NCBI GenBank assembly: GCA_903932425.1
Contig: CAIZGG010000374.1
Location: 1 to 64,000, forward strand
Direction of reading: 5' to 3'
Source: an uncultured beta proteobacterium
GTDB lineage: Bacteria > Pseudomonadota > Gammaproteobacteria > Burkholderiales > Burkholderiaceae_B
DNA length: 64,000 nt
Shown here: positions 40,007 to 49,306 of the stretch, one piece after another
Layout of the letters: the number at the start of each line of letters is the position of its first letter
Numbering within the stretch: the stretch's first letter is position 1
Notes under the pieces: model-generated
Seen by the model: the letters and a program-made list of their open reading frames with translations, nothing else
Told to the model about the DNA's origin: nothing
Databases searched by the model: none
Program-made: the position numbers and the translations under genes

Positions 40007-40555
40007 ATGAGCAACGACAATGCCCCTTCTACAGTCAAAGCCTACCTGCGACCAATCGATCGCGAAGGCTTATTAGGCTTCGCTGAAAAAGGCCGTGCAG
40101 ATCCAACACGCAAGGGCACCAACAAGGTGCATACCGTTTGCGAGGGTCAGTATCGCACCCTCAGTTATGTCGGTAATCACCAGCCAGTCGTTGTCGATGA
40201 GCCACCTCATTTATTCGGGCAAGACACAGCTCCAGCGCCGGGTGAAATCGTGTTGTCAGCCCTCGGAGGCTGTTTAGCTGTTGGCATTACGGCTGTGGCA
40301 ACGTGGAAGCAAGTCAAACTGTCAAAGCTTGAATTATTTTTAGAGGGCGACATTGGCAATCCAGCGGCCTGGGGCGCAGGTGGTGCAGAAATGGCACCGC
40401 CTCAAATGGGTTTTCAGGCAATACGTGTCAAAGTGGTGATTGAGGGTGATGCGTCGCGCGAGCAGCTCGACGAGATCGTTCGTCACGCCAACATGTACTC
40501 GCCTGTTGCCAACTCAATGCGTAACCCCATCGGGTTTGAGATCGGGCTGGCGTGA
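40007..40555 (+). CDS. OsmC family protein
   Basis: 182 aa; DEPPHLFGQDTAPAPGEIVLSALGGCLAVGITAVAT, C-terminal CPV-like region replaced by MYSPVANSMRNP. Confidence 0.88.
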   Translation: MSNDNAPSTVKAYLRPIDREGLLGFAEKGRADPTRKGTNKVHTVCEGQYRTLSYVGNHQPVVVDEPPHLFGQDTAPAPGEIVLSALGGCLAVGITAVATWKQVKLSKLELFLEGDIGNPAAWGAGGAEMAPPQMGFQAIRVKVVIEGDASREQLDEIVRHANMYSPVANSMRNPIGFEIGLA

Positions 40556-40578
40556 TAATTGCTTGCTCTCGCTTGTGC

Positions 40579-40607
40579 CTGGCTTGAGCACACGCAGCCC
40601 AAGCCAG
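40579..40607. other. Stem-loop in the OsmC to ACAD-like intergenic region
   Basis: CTGGCTTG-N13-CAAGCCAG, perfect 8-bp arms. Confidence 0.4.
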
Positions 40608-40675
40608 CGCAACCTAGCGAGTTTCTCTTGGCGCTGAGTGAAGCGAGACCAACAACGTAACTTTGAGTTCGCACT

Positions 40676-41812
40676 ATGAATCCCACAGATGTAAGCCCAG
40701 CAATACTCAATACGCCAGCCAGCGATTTGCTAGCGCGGGTCAGGCACATCTCGAGTGGCGAGCTAGCAGGCGCCGCCTACAAGATTGACCACGAAGGTCT
40801 TTACCCTGCCAGCATCATGCAGACCTTGGGTCAGGCTGGCGCATTTGGAGCACACTTAGATCGCAACGGGCAAAATTTTGGCCTGGCGATTGACGCAATG
40901 CGAGAAATCGCACGCAACTGCGGTTCGACTGGCTTTTTAGCTTGGTGCCACGACGTTTGCGGTCTGTATATGGAGCAATCTGGCAACCCAGCCTTGATGG
41001 GGGCTGCGCTGGATGAACACGCCTGTGGCAATACCTTAGGCGGTACCGCCCTCTCGAACCCTATGAAAACGTTCGCTGGCATTGAAAAAATGCTGTTGCG
41101 TGCCAAGCGCGTGCCTGGTGGTTATCGCGTCAGTGGCGCCTTGCCGTGGGTCAGTCATATTGGTCGTGGGCAATATTGTGGCGCGATTGCCGGTGTGTAT
41201 CTCGACGATGGTACGACCTCGCATGAAATTATGTTCTTGCTGCGCTGTACAGAGGACGTGGTGCTCAGGCAATGTCCTGAATTTTCCGGTATGGAGGGCA
41301 CGAGCACCTGGGGAATTCGTTTAGACGATTATTTTGTCAGCGAAGACTCTTTGATCGCCGACCCCGCTAAGCCGTTTATCGCACGAGTCCGTGCTGCGTT
41401 CGTGTTGCTTCAAACCGGTTGGGCGCTTGGGGTCACACAGGGCAGCATTGAGTCGATGCTTGAAGTAGAGCCCTTGCTTGGACATGTGAACAAGTTTTTA
41501 GATAATCGCCCAGATCAATTGCAGGCTGAACTCGATGATTTAAGTGAGCGCATTCAAACGCTTGCCTTGACGCCTTACGACGGTAGTGTCGATTACGTCA
41601 TCAGTGTGTTGGATGCGCGTGCGCAGAGCGCAGAGCTTTCACTGCGAGCGTCTCAATCTGGTTTGTTGCATCAGGGTGCGCGCGGCTACATGATGAACAC
41701 AGCGCCGCAACGTCGCATTCGTGAGGCTCACTTTGTAGCGATTGTTACCCCCGCGATCAAGCACTTACGCTGGGAGATGGCTCGCTTGTCTAAGCAGGTG
41801 TTGCCTGCATGA
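40676..41812 (+). CDS. Acyl-CoA dehydrogenase-fold flavoprotein (atypical)
   Basis: 378 aa; [36 protein letters not shown]-terminal RRIREAHF; overlaps next gene by ATGA. Confidence 0.82.
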   Translation: MNPTDVSPAILNTPASDLLARVRHISSGELAGAAYKIDHEGLYPASIMQTLGQAGAFGAHLDRNGQNFGLAIDAMREIARNCGSTGFLAWCHDVCGLYMEQSGNPALMGAALDEHACGNTLGGTALSNPMKTFAGIEKMLLRAKRVPGGYRVSGALPWVSHIGRGQYCGAIAGVYLDDGTTSHEIMFLLRCTEDVVLRQCPEFSGMEGTSTWGIRLDDYFVSEDSLIADPAKPFIARVRAAFVLLQTGWALGVTQGSIESMLEVEPLLGHVNKFLDNRPDQLQAELDDLSERIQTLALTPYDGSVDYVISVLDARAQSAELSLRASQSGLLHQGARGYMMNTAPQRRIREAHFVAIVTPAIKHLRWEMARLSKQVLPA

Positions 41813-43131
41813 CGCAAGATCAGGCCTGGAAGCAGTTTATTTGTCGCGCCTGTGGTCTGATTTACGACGAGCAACTTGGCGACCCCGACAGTGGTATCGC
41901 TGCAGGCACACGGTTCGCGGATATTCCTGACGACTGGGTGTGCCCGTTGTGTGGTGTGGTGAAAGCCGACTTTGAGCCCTATGATGCGTTGAGCGTCACG
42001 TCTCAAGCGGCTAGCCCATCTCTGCACCTCGCTCGGGGTGTCGGTGTTGTTATTGTTGGCGGCGGACAGGCTGGGTGGGCTGCTGCCGAGGCAGTGCGTG
42101 CCCTAGATGCCTTGGTTCCAATTACGATGGTGACAGCCTGCGAAGGCGATCGGTACCTTAAGCCTGAGCTCTCGATTGCGCTGCGTCGTCAGTCAAGTCG
42201 TGCATCACTGGTGCGCGAAACTGGCGTCGCGAGTGCTGCTCGCCTTGGCGTGCGTCTCATGAGCGAAACCTTTGCAGTGGGTTTGTCACCCGCTTTGCAC
42301 CAACTGCGCACGACGCGAGGTCATTTGCAGTACACCTCATTAATCTTGGCCCAAGGGGCGCGTCCAGCGTTACCTGACGTGCTGCCGGCGCATCTGTGCT
42401 GGCGAGTCAATGACTTGGACGCTTGGGTCAGGTTAAAGGCTCATCTGGGGGATCAACCCAAGCGCATTGTCATCATCGGGGCCGGGATGGTGGGGTGCGA
42501 ACTAGCAGACGATTTCATGACGGCTGGGCACCAGGTCACGTTGCTTGATGTGCAAAAAGCGCCGTTGGCGGCTTTGCTGCCAGCGCAGGCGTCCGAGCGT
42601 TTGCGTGCGGCACTCACCGGCGCTGGCGTAACATTTTTGGGCGCCACGCGGGTGGCGGGCGTGACTGAGCGCGAGCAGGGAATCAAAACGGTGTCGCTTG
42701 TCGATGCACCACCAATCGAATGCGACGAGGTCGTGGCCGCAACGGGTCTGATCACCGACACTCGCCTGGCGCTCGCTGCAAAATTGGCGACTGATCGAGG
42801 TATTGTTGTTGATCCACTGACACTACAGACGAGTGCCGCCGATGTGTACGCGCTTGGAGACTGTGTCAGCATCAATGGCATGCCTTGTCGCTTTATTGAG
42901 CCGATTTCAAAGCAGGCCCATGCGATCGCGAGCACGATCACAGGGCATGGTGATGCTTCTTATAAGCACAGCCCCCCAGTGATCCGTTTGAAAACGCATT
43001 CCTTACCAGTCGTACTGCATGGTAGTCCCGTTTTACATGGCCAATGGCGCGTCGTGTCAGACACAACGAAACAGCTCAAAATGGCTCAACAAGTTGACGG
43101 CGTTGATTGTTGTACGCTTGAACTAGGCTAA
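41809..43131 (+). CDS. Rubredoxin domain fused to FAD-dependent NAD(P) oxidoreductase (rubredoxin reductase)
   Basis: 440 aa; [12 protein letters not shown]...[18 protein letters not shown] rubredoxin; [19 protein letters not shown] and [17 protein letters not shown] nucleotide-binding motifs; DVYALGDC. Confidence 0.92.
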   Translation: MTQDQAWKQFICRACGLIYDEQLGDPDSGIAAGTRFADIPDDWVCPLCGVVKADFEPYDALSVTSQAASPSLHLARGVGVVIVGGGQAGWAAAEAVRALDALVPITMVTACEGDRYLKPELSIALRRQSSRASLVRETGVASAARLGVRLMSETFAVGLSPALHQLRTTRGHLQYTSLILAQGARPALPDVLPAHLCWRVNDLDAWVRLKAHLGDQPKRIVIIGAGMVGCELADDFMTAGHQVTLLDVQKAPLAALLPAQASERLRAALTGAGVTFLGATRVAGVTEREQGIKTVSLVDAPPIECDEVVAATGLITDTRLALAAKLATDRGIVVDPLTLQTSAADVYALGDCVSINGMPCRFIEPISKQAHAIASTITGHGDASYKHSPPVIRLKTHSLPVVLHGSPVLHGQWRVVSDTTKQLKMAQQVDGVDCCTLELG

Positions 43132-43235
43132 CGAACAAGGCCAAGGCCTTGCTTGATCCCGCCAAAATACGGCTTTGCGAAAGCGATCAAATTGAGTATC
43201 TTAGGGTATGCTAAGAAGGGCTGCATTCGCATTGC

Positions 43236-43254
43236 CCTCGCGCATTGCGCGAGG
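43236..43254. other. GC-rich perfect hairpin upstream of cupin gene
   Basis: CCTCGCGC-ATT-GCGCGAGG, 42 bp before ATG 43297; no T-tract. Confidence 0.5.
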
Positions 43255-43296
43255 ATGCCTTTCAGATCGCGTAAATAGAACAAACGGAGACCTGCC

Positions 43297-43668
43297 ATGA
43301 GATTTAGTATTCAACACGCTAAAGACAAGCCTTTTTCACATGATGGCTTGCGCGAGTATTTTGATTATCGCGACCTAGGGATTTATGACTCGACCGATAA
43401 AAAGGTCGTTGCGCATGTGATTCGCGCCAGTAAAGGCAGCAACGCGCACGGTGATTGGCACTGCCATGAAGTTGAGTTTCAGTTTGTCTTTGTTTTAAAA
43501 GGCTGGGCAATTTTTGAATATGAAGGCCACGGTACCCACAAGCTTGAGGCTGGTACTTGTGTGCATCAGGCCCCTGGGATTCGCCATCGTGAAATCGAGC
43601 ACTCTGACGACTTTGAAACGCTTGAGTTAATTTTGCCAGGCGATTTCAAAACAGTTCAGCTGCCTTAG
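43297..43668 (+). CDS. Small single-domain cupin protein
   Basis: 123 aa; HGDWHCHEVEFQFVFVLKGWAIFEYEG...GTCVHQAPGIRHREIEHS. Confidence 0.88.
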   Translation: MRFSIQHAKDKPFSHDGLREYFDYRDLGIYDSTDKKVVAHVIRASKGSNAHGDWHCHEVEFQFVFVLKGWAIFEYEGHGTHKLEAGTCVHQAPGIRHREIEHSDDFETLELILPGDFKTVQLP

Positions 43669-43698
43669 GTTGAAGCTCTTTTAGGTCGACGGACTCAG

Positions 43699-45129
43699 CT
43701 ACTTGAATGCTTCGTCAAAGTGCATGTCTCGGCTGAAGAGGCGTGCACTTTCTTGATACCCTGCGACAGTTAGATGGATCAGATCTCGCGCCATGAGTGT
43801 TGGGTTTTTTTTGAGCCAGGCGTACGAGCCGCCGGGGCCACCCATTGCTCGTTGCCAATCCCAAAAGCCACAGCCGTAGCGTTGACCAACCGTTTGTTGA
43901 CTGCGGCTGATCTGCTCATGAATGCGTGAGTAAACAAAAAGTTCTTTTGCAATCGCAGGTGCGTCCGCAACCTGTGATTGATCTTTTTTAGCGCTGACCT
44001 GTGGTTTATTTTTTCCAGAGCGGGCAACCAAGGTGCCGCGGTCAGTCGGGCCGAGCAAGATGCAGACGGCATTTGGATATATACGCCGTAAGTTTTCTAG
44101 GCTCGCCGTAAGATCATTTTTGTAGTGAACTGGATCAAAAGGTTTTTGATTGCCTTCGTTCGTGCCGTATTGAAGCAGCACCACATCGTAGGGGGCCTGA
44201 TTGCCAAGCGCCTTAAAGTATGTGGGGTCAAGCCGTTTCCAGCCGCGCATGGTCGCACCTGGTATGGCTAAGGTGTCAAAATATAGCTGTGCTTGTTCAG
44301 CATAGGCGGGTACAAAGCCTTCGAGGCTGACCGAACCTCTGACGAGCCGTAACTTGAGTGTTGACACCAAACCACCTTCGGCTTGAATCTGTATCGCGCC
44401 GCGCTGATTGAGCTTAAGGTCTACTAATTGCTCAGGCAACTGATCAATCGTGATACCCAAAGTGGTGGGTGTTGCGTTCGCCGCGTACAGAATATCGAGC
44501 CCACGCAGATTAGGTTGCTGCCCCTGTATTCTGAAGTCAATCCATTGATAGCTATCGTTGATAGTCGACGTCAGGCGCGCCATGCCTCGTGAAAATTGCT
44601 CAACTCCTTGTCCACCGACATACGCGAGGTCGTATTTCCAACCTTGCCCCTGACATTGTTTTCGAAGTGGCAAGCGCACGCCACCACGCGCGAGTGTGGG
44701 CGGGATAAAAAGCGGTAGAACTTTTTCTTTTGGTAACTTCGCTGATTTAATCAGTTCTTCGGTAAAAAAATTCGCAGCAGCGTGACTATCGCCCCAAAGA
44801 GCAACGTTAAGCGGTCGTGATTTAGGTAGTGTTGCAAAAAGGTTAAGAGCCCCCTCGGTACTTGCTGTCTGTTGGGGCAAAGATTTAATAAGCTCAGCTA
44901 ATAGTTCTTCGTCAGGGATTTCGTACAGGTCCTCAAGAGGAGTGGGGGGTGTTGCGGGACGCGGTGCTGGTTTGCTGATCAGGCATTGCAAGTCAGGGGC
45001 GGGTTGACCGGCCCGAACAGTCAGGTTTTGCGCGCGTAGAGTGTGAGCGGTGAAAAATAAAACTAGAGTGAGACACCCCGAGATCAACGAAATACGCAGT
45101 CTCTTGTGATCGTCTGAAAGGGCTTTCAT
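43699..45129 (-). CDS. SGNH-hydrolase-type protein with large insertion; candidate O-acetylesterase/transferase
   Basis: 476 aa; signal peptide; NVALWGDSHAAANF, QYGTNEGN, DLIHLTVAGYQ; about 200-residue beta-rich insertion between blocks I and III. Overlaps upstream gene by 4 bp. Confidence 0.8.
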   Translation of the reverse strand: MKALSDDHKRLRISLISGCLTLVLFFTAHTLRAQNLTVRAGQPAPDLQCLISKPAPRPATPPTPLEDLYEIPDEELLAELIKSLPQQTASTEGALNLFATLPKSRPLNVALWGDSHAAANFFTEELIKSAKLPKEKVLPLFIPPTLARGGVRLPLRKQCQGQGWKYDLAYVGGQGVEQFSRGMARLTSTINDSYQWIDFRIQGQQPNLRGLDILYAANATPTTLGITIDQLPEQLVDLKLNQRGAIQIQAEGGLVSTLKLRLVRGSVSLEGFVPAYAEQAQLYFDTLAIPGATMRGWKRLDPTYFKALGNQAPYDVVLLQYGTNEGNQKPFDPVHYKNDLTASLENLRRIYPNAVCILLGPTDRGTLVARSGKNKPQVSAKKDQSQVADAPAIAKELFVYSRIHEQISRSQQTVGQRYGCGFWDWQRAMGGPGGSYAWLKKNPTLMARDLIHLTVAGYQESARLFSRDMHFDEAFK

Positions 45130-46541
45130 GGTTTAGCTTGTTTCTTAATCAACTCATATAAACGCGCACTAATTAAACGTAAACCGGCTTGAGTGAAGTG
45201 AATGCCGTCATCTGCGCGAGTCATGACTTGCCCTTTGCCAGGTTCTTCGACAAATTTTTTAAAGGGCTCATCAAGTCCCCCTAAAAAATCTTCTGTTGAG
45301 AGGTAATCAAAATTGAATTGACCGGCCTGCTCTTTAAATATTTTATTTTGCACAATGGCGCCACGCTTAACGCGCTCTTCTTTCATGTTTGGCAGGCCGA
45401 TCCAAATGACATGTACTTGTTGTTCTTTTGCAAATTGCATGACTTCGATGACGCGGTCGCGGTATTTTTCTTCCCATTCGGGTGTGCCAAAGGCATATCG
45501 CTTTGCGCCATCATAAATATCCCAAGGGTCGTTCGGCCCTAAAAATACCGCAACTAATTCGAATCCACGGGCGAGTGTCTCGTCTTTGATTTTTGTGGGC
45601 CAGTCAAAATACCGGCGCACTGTGAGCCCTGTGCTCTGTGCGCTGAGGTCTACGAAGACCCCCTTGGGATTTTCTTTACGTAGCTGATTGATGACTAAGG
45701 GTGCGACGCCTTGCATCATCGAATCGCCGGCAAACAGCACCTTCGGAAAAGTAACGGCTGCCGTCGCGACGTCGGCGCCAGCCCCAGCTACCTTGCCGGG
45801 GGTTGTAGGAGTGTTTGGTGTCGCAGTTAATGGCGCAGAAGAGGTCGTTGCGGTTACAGCAGCAGGAGCTGGAACAGCCGTAGGGGCGGGGGCAACAACC
45901 GTAGGAGTAGCCGAGGCGGGCGCTGCAGTAGCAGTCGAAGGCTTCATCGTAACAACAGCGGGCGCATCAGGAACGGGAGCAAGAACAGAAGCAGGAGCAG
46001 GAACAGGAACGGAAGCAGGAACGGAAACAGGAACAGGAACAGGGATAGCATCAGAAATAGGAACTGGAACAGAAGCAGGAACAGAAGCAGGAACAGAAGC
46101 AGGAACAGAAGCAGGAACAGAAGCAGGAACAGAAGCAGGAACAGAAGCAGGAACAGAAGCAGGTGCTGGAGCGACAACAGCTGTTGCGGTAACGATCGGA
46201 GCGGCGAGCGCCAGGCTCGCTGGGGCGGTTGTGCCTTTGTTTGTTTGCGTTGCAGCTGGCGTGGGGTTCAACTTTGCGGTTAATTTCGGTGCTGCAGGCT
46301 CGGCGTCACGGTGGGGGGGCGCTAAAAGCTGCGCTAGCTTGGCTGCGCCGAATTGTTGAGTGTGAGTGATGAGCGCATGCACCTGTCGCGATAAGGCGAA
46401 AGCTCGCTCTGGCAGGGCAGCGCTGAGCGCAATGTGATAGCGCGAGCTTAAGTAGCGATCAAACGAATCAAGCCACACTAGGGTGTTAAGAAGCACCGCG
46501 GCGACTAAAAGAAGGTAGAACGGGCGTTGGATTTTGCTCAT
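45126..46541 (-). CDS. DUF459-type SGNH protein with N-terminal TM and long Pro/Ala/Val repeat linker
   Basis: LFAGDSMMQGVAPLV, FLGPNDPWDI, DGIHFTQAGLR; start MSKIQRPFYLLL at 46541, 1 bp after MBOAT stop. Confidence 0.88.
   Translation of the reverse strand: MSKIQRPFYLLLVAAVLLNTLVWLDSFDRYLSSRYHIALSAALPERAFALSRQVHALITHTQQFGAAKLAQLLAPPHRDAEPAAPKLTAKLNPTPAATQTNKGTTAPASLALAAPIVTATAVVAPAPASVPASVPASVPASVPASVPASVPASVPASVPVPISDAIPVPVPVSVPASVPVPAPASVLAPVPDAPAVVTMKPSTATAAPASATPTVVAPAPTAVPAPAAVTATTSSAPLTATPNTPTTPGKVAGAGADVATAAVTFPKVLFAGDSMMQGVAPLVINQLRKENPKGVFVDLSAQSTGLTVRRYFDWPTKIKDETLARGFELVAVFLGPNDPWDIYDGAKRYAFGTPEWEEKYRDRVIEVMQFAKEQQVHVIWIGLPNMKEERVKRGAIVQNKIFKEQAGQFNFDYLSTEDFLGGLDEPFKKFVEEPGKGQVMTRADDGIHFTQAGLRLISARLYELIKKQAKP
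46066..46161. repeat. Eight perfect copies of a 12-bp tandem repeat inside a coding region
   Basis: GGAACAGAAGCA x8 (+ strand), encoding repeated ASVP on the minus strand; degenerate copies extend to about 45960. Confidence 0.97.
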
Positions 46542-46542
46542 T

Positions 46543-47946
46543 TCAAAATCGATAGTAAATAAAGCCTGGTACACCGCTTGGGCCCAGCACGATCGCAACA
46601 AAGGCAAGGGCGCTCACTAAAAGAGTGAGTGCAACCCACCTGAGCTCAGTGAGCCGCTGCACACAGGCTTGCTCGATACGTTGAGCCTGTGCACTTAATA
46701 AAAAGAAAATAATGATAAAGGCCGCAAGCAGGCCATGTTGAAATTCAGTTTTGCCTAAACCGTTGGCTAGTCCAGCGAGCAACTGCAAAGCAGCTTCATT
46801 ATTGTCAGCTCTAAAAAATACCCAGGCCAACGCAACGTAAGACAGGGTGAAAATCCGCGCCATGATGACTGGCATCGCTTGATCTTTACCAAGTGCTTTG
46901 TCGTAGAGATTGATGAACACCACTCCGAGCCCGTGTAGAGTGCCCCAAACAATAAAAGTAGAATTTGCCCCGTGCCAGAGCCCGCTGATCACCATCGCCA
47001 GCAGAATATTGAACTGCGTGTGTACAAAACCCTTTCGGTTGCCACCCAACGGGATGTAGATGTAATCGCGAATAAAGCTTGAGAGCGAAATATGCCAATG
47101 CCGCCAAAACTCTTGCAGGTTGATTGCTAAATATGGTTGCTTGAAATTGATCGGAAGGCTGAACCCTAACATCAATGCAAGACCGGTGACAATCAAGGTA
47201 TAGCCGGCAAAGTCTAAAAAAATCTGTAACGAATAGCCCGCGATGGCTGCAAGTGAGGTCACAAAAGTTTGTGCGTCTGGATACTTGAAGGCCTCATCGA
47301 CAAACGTACCTGCGAGCCACGAGGCAAAGACCATTTTTTGAAAAAGGCCCAACAAAATGTAGTAAATCGCCTTGTGCGTTTGGCGCGGCAGTCCAACCTC
47401 TGTGCCGCCAAGTTGTGCAAAAAAATCACCAGCACGCATGATTGGCCCTGCAAATAAGGTGGGCCAAAAAGATAAAAATAAAAGTAGATGAACAAAAGAA
47501 GTGCGTGGTGGCTTAGTTTCGTACTGCCAGACCAAATAGGTAACCGCCTGGAAGGTAAAAAACGAAATACCTGCTGGAGCAACGATATCAATGATGGGTA
47601 GAAGCGCCTGCAGTCCTAAGTTGGGCATGAGCGCGGCGAGCGTCTGGCGCACAAACTCGTAATACTTGCTGGTCAGTAGCAACGTCAGGCTGACGAGCAC
47701 GCTGATTGAAAACCAGAGTTTGCGACCAGGAGTGGTTTTACAGGATTGCACCCAATGGCCGGCTAGCCAGATATATGTGCTGAAGACCAGCAAGATACAG
47801 GCGAACTGCACCGACCAGGTCGCGTAGAGTGCATACCCCGAGATCGTTAAAAACCCGAGTTGAATTGAGCGGTGACGGCTCAGTGACCAGTATATGGGGA
47901 AGAAAATTAGGGCAATGAGTGCAAACTCGGGAGAGACAAAGCTCAT
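46543..47946 (-). CDS. MBOAT family membrane O-acyltransferase (AlgI/PatA/DltB-like)
   Basis: 467 aa; multi-TM; NLQEFWRHWHISLSSFIRDYIYIPLGGNRKG and ISGLWHGANSTFIVWG with conserved His. Confidence 0.94.
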   Translation of the reverse strand: MSFVSPEFALIALIFFPIYWSLSRHRSIQLGFLTISGYALYATWSVQFACILLVFSTYIWLAGHWVQSCKTTPGRKLWFSISVLVSLTLLLTSKYYEFVRQTLAALMPNLGLQALLPIIDIVAPAGISFFTFQAVTYLVWQYETKPPRTSFVHLLLFLSFWPTLFAGPIMRAGDFFAQLGGTEVGLPRQTHKAIYYILLGLFQKMVFASWLAGTFVDEAFKYPDAQTFVTSLAAIAGYSLQIFLDFAGYTLIVTGLALMLGFSLPINFKQPYLAINLQEFWRHWHISLSSFIRDYIYIPLGGNRKGFVHTQFNILLAMVISGLWHGANSTFIVWGTLHGLGVVFINLYDKALGKDQAMPVIMARIFTLSYVALAWVFFRADNNEAALQLLAGLANGLGKTEFQHGLLAAFIIIFFLLSAQAQRIEQACVQRLTELRWVALTLLVSALAFVAIVLGPSGVPGFIYYRF

Positions 47947-48084
47947 GACAACCGAGCGGTATCGGGCTTAAAACAAAGGTAGGCACTCATGCTGGCGGAA
48001 GGGCTCATTGCAGAAAAATAGAAGAGCCTTGACGTTCAAGGCCTGTTGGCTAAATTTTAACTTACTATAAGGCCATACAATTTC

Positions 48085-49191
48085 ATGACCCAGCCAGAGA
48101 GCATGACAGATTCCATTAGCAGGCCTTTTAACGCCATCCGTCGAAGACTGATCGTTGCCTGTGCGGCTTCAGGGGTCACCCTTCAGGCGTGCGCCCAGGC
48201 CACCAGCCCTACAAATTTGCCCTTGACGGATCCGGCCGGAGCGCGCCCGGCTGATGTAGAGGCGACGGTCGTCGATCCAAAAACAAAAAGGAAAATCAAG
48301 CTTAAGATTCGCTTGCCCCCCTTAGAAAAGCAGACGGCCCTGATTTTGTATTCTCCGGGACTGGGTAGCGGGGTCTCCAACGGGGCTGACTGGTGTGAGG
48401 CGTGGCGCAAAGCGGGCTACGTCGTTGTGACCCTGGCGCACCCCGTAACCGATGACAGTATCTGGAATACCACCAAGACCAGATCCTTAAAAATGACGAT
48501 TGCCGAGGCCATTGCTTCGCCACAATATGCCTTGCGGGTGAACGACTGTAGTTTTGTATTGGATCACTTGCTGGGCTTGGCCTCGCTAAAGCCTTATTTT
48601 GCTAAGCCAGGTGAGGGCAAGACTGGCGCGAGTCGCCCCCGTATTGGCATTGCCGGACACTCTTATGGCGCGCTGACAGTGCAGTCAATCGCGGGTCAAG
48701 GCCAAGGAGGCAAGGGCTTGCTCGATCGTCGAATCGATGCTGCGATCGCCTTCTCGCCAAGTGCCATGTCGCAAGAGCGTGCCGCTGCGATGAGTCAGGT
48801 CAAAATCCCATTTTTTTGTGTCACCGGTGATCTTGACGCTTATGTCACGTTTAAAGATGGGCAAGACTCGATACGTTTAGGGGTGCCCTTAAGTCAGCGT
48901 CAATGGGTCTATGGGCATTTGCCGAAAGGTAAGCGCCAAGAGCTCTTAGTCGCGCAGGCCGATCATATGACCTTCGCTGGCGAACCGATTGACGCTGAGC
49001 GCTTCAGTCGAGATGTTTCAGTATCTGAACAAAACAATCCAAAAACATGGGCCCGTATCAGTGACATGACGCTAGAGTTTTGGGAGTTTTATCTGACGGC
49101 CGAACTCAACGGATCACCTGAGAAGCGCAAGGCTTACATCGCTCGTATGCAGGCTTTGGCAGATCCGAAAGATCAGTTAAATTTCGATTAA
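48085..49191 (+). CDS. Secreted alpha/beta hydrolase (predicted dienelactone hydrolase/PAF-acetylhydrolase-like)
   Basis: 368 aa; lipobox-like TLQAC; IGIAGHSYGALTVQSIAG elbow; VAQADHMTFAG. Confidence 0.85.
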   Translation: MTQPESMTDSISRPFNAIRRRLIVACAASGVTLQACAQATSPTNLPLTDPAGARPADVEATVVDPKTKRKIKLKIRLPPLEKQTALILYSPGLGSGVSNGADWCEAWRKAGYVVVTLAHPVTDDSIWNTTKTRSLKMTIAEAIASPQYALRVNDCSFVLDHLLGLASLKPYFAKPGEGKTGASRPRIGIAGHSYGALTVQSIAGQGQGGKGLLDRRIDAAIAFSPSAMSQERAAAMSQVKIPFFCVTGDLDAYVTFKDGQDSIRLGVPLSQRQWVYGHLPKGKRQELLVAQADHMTFAGEPIDAERFSRDVSVSEQNNPKTWARISDMTLEFWEFYLTAELNGSPEKRKAYIARMQALADPKDQLNFD

Positions 49192-49253
49192 GCTTAGGAC
49201 ATTAGCGTCGGCCTGCTGTGTGCGCTGACGAGTGAAAGTTCCCCCATACATTG

Positions 49254-49283
49254 AACAGTTCAATATTTAACAGTTCAATATTT
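49254..49283. repeat. Tandem 15-bp direct repeat upstream of IDH-family gene
   Basis: AACAGTTCAATATTT at 49254-49268 and 49269-49283, degenerate third copy to about 49294; includes TTGAAC-A-GTTCAA (49251-49263). Confidence 0.9.
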
Positions 49284-49306
49284 AATAATTCAACAAGAGA
49301 CGACAA

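Noticed and set aside
46066-46161. CRISPR-like array
   Set aside because: 12-bp unit with no spacers, in frame in a coding region: simple tandem repeat.
45688-46359. 223-aa plus-strand ORF with GTEAGTEAG repeats and 45944-46177 minus ORF rich in FLLL
   Set aside because: Alternative-frame shadows of the 12-bp repeat within the DUF459 gene; no RBS or domain support.
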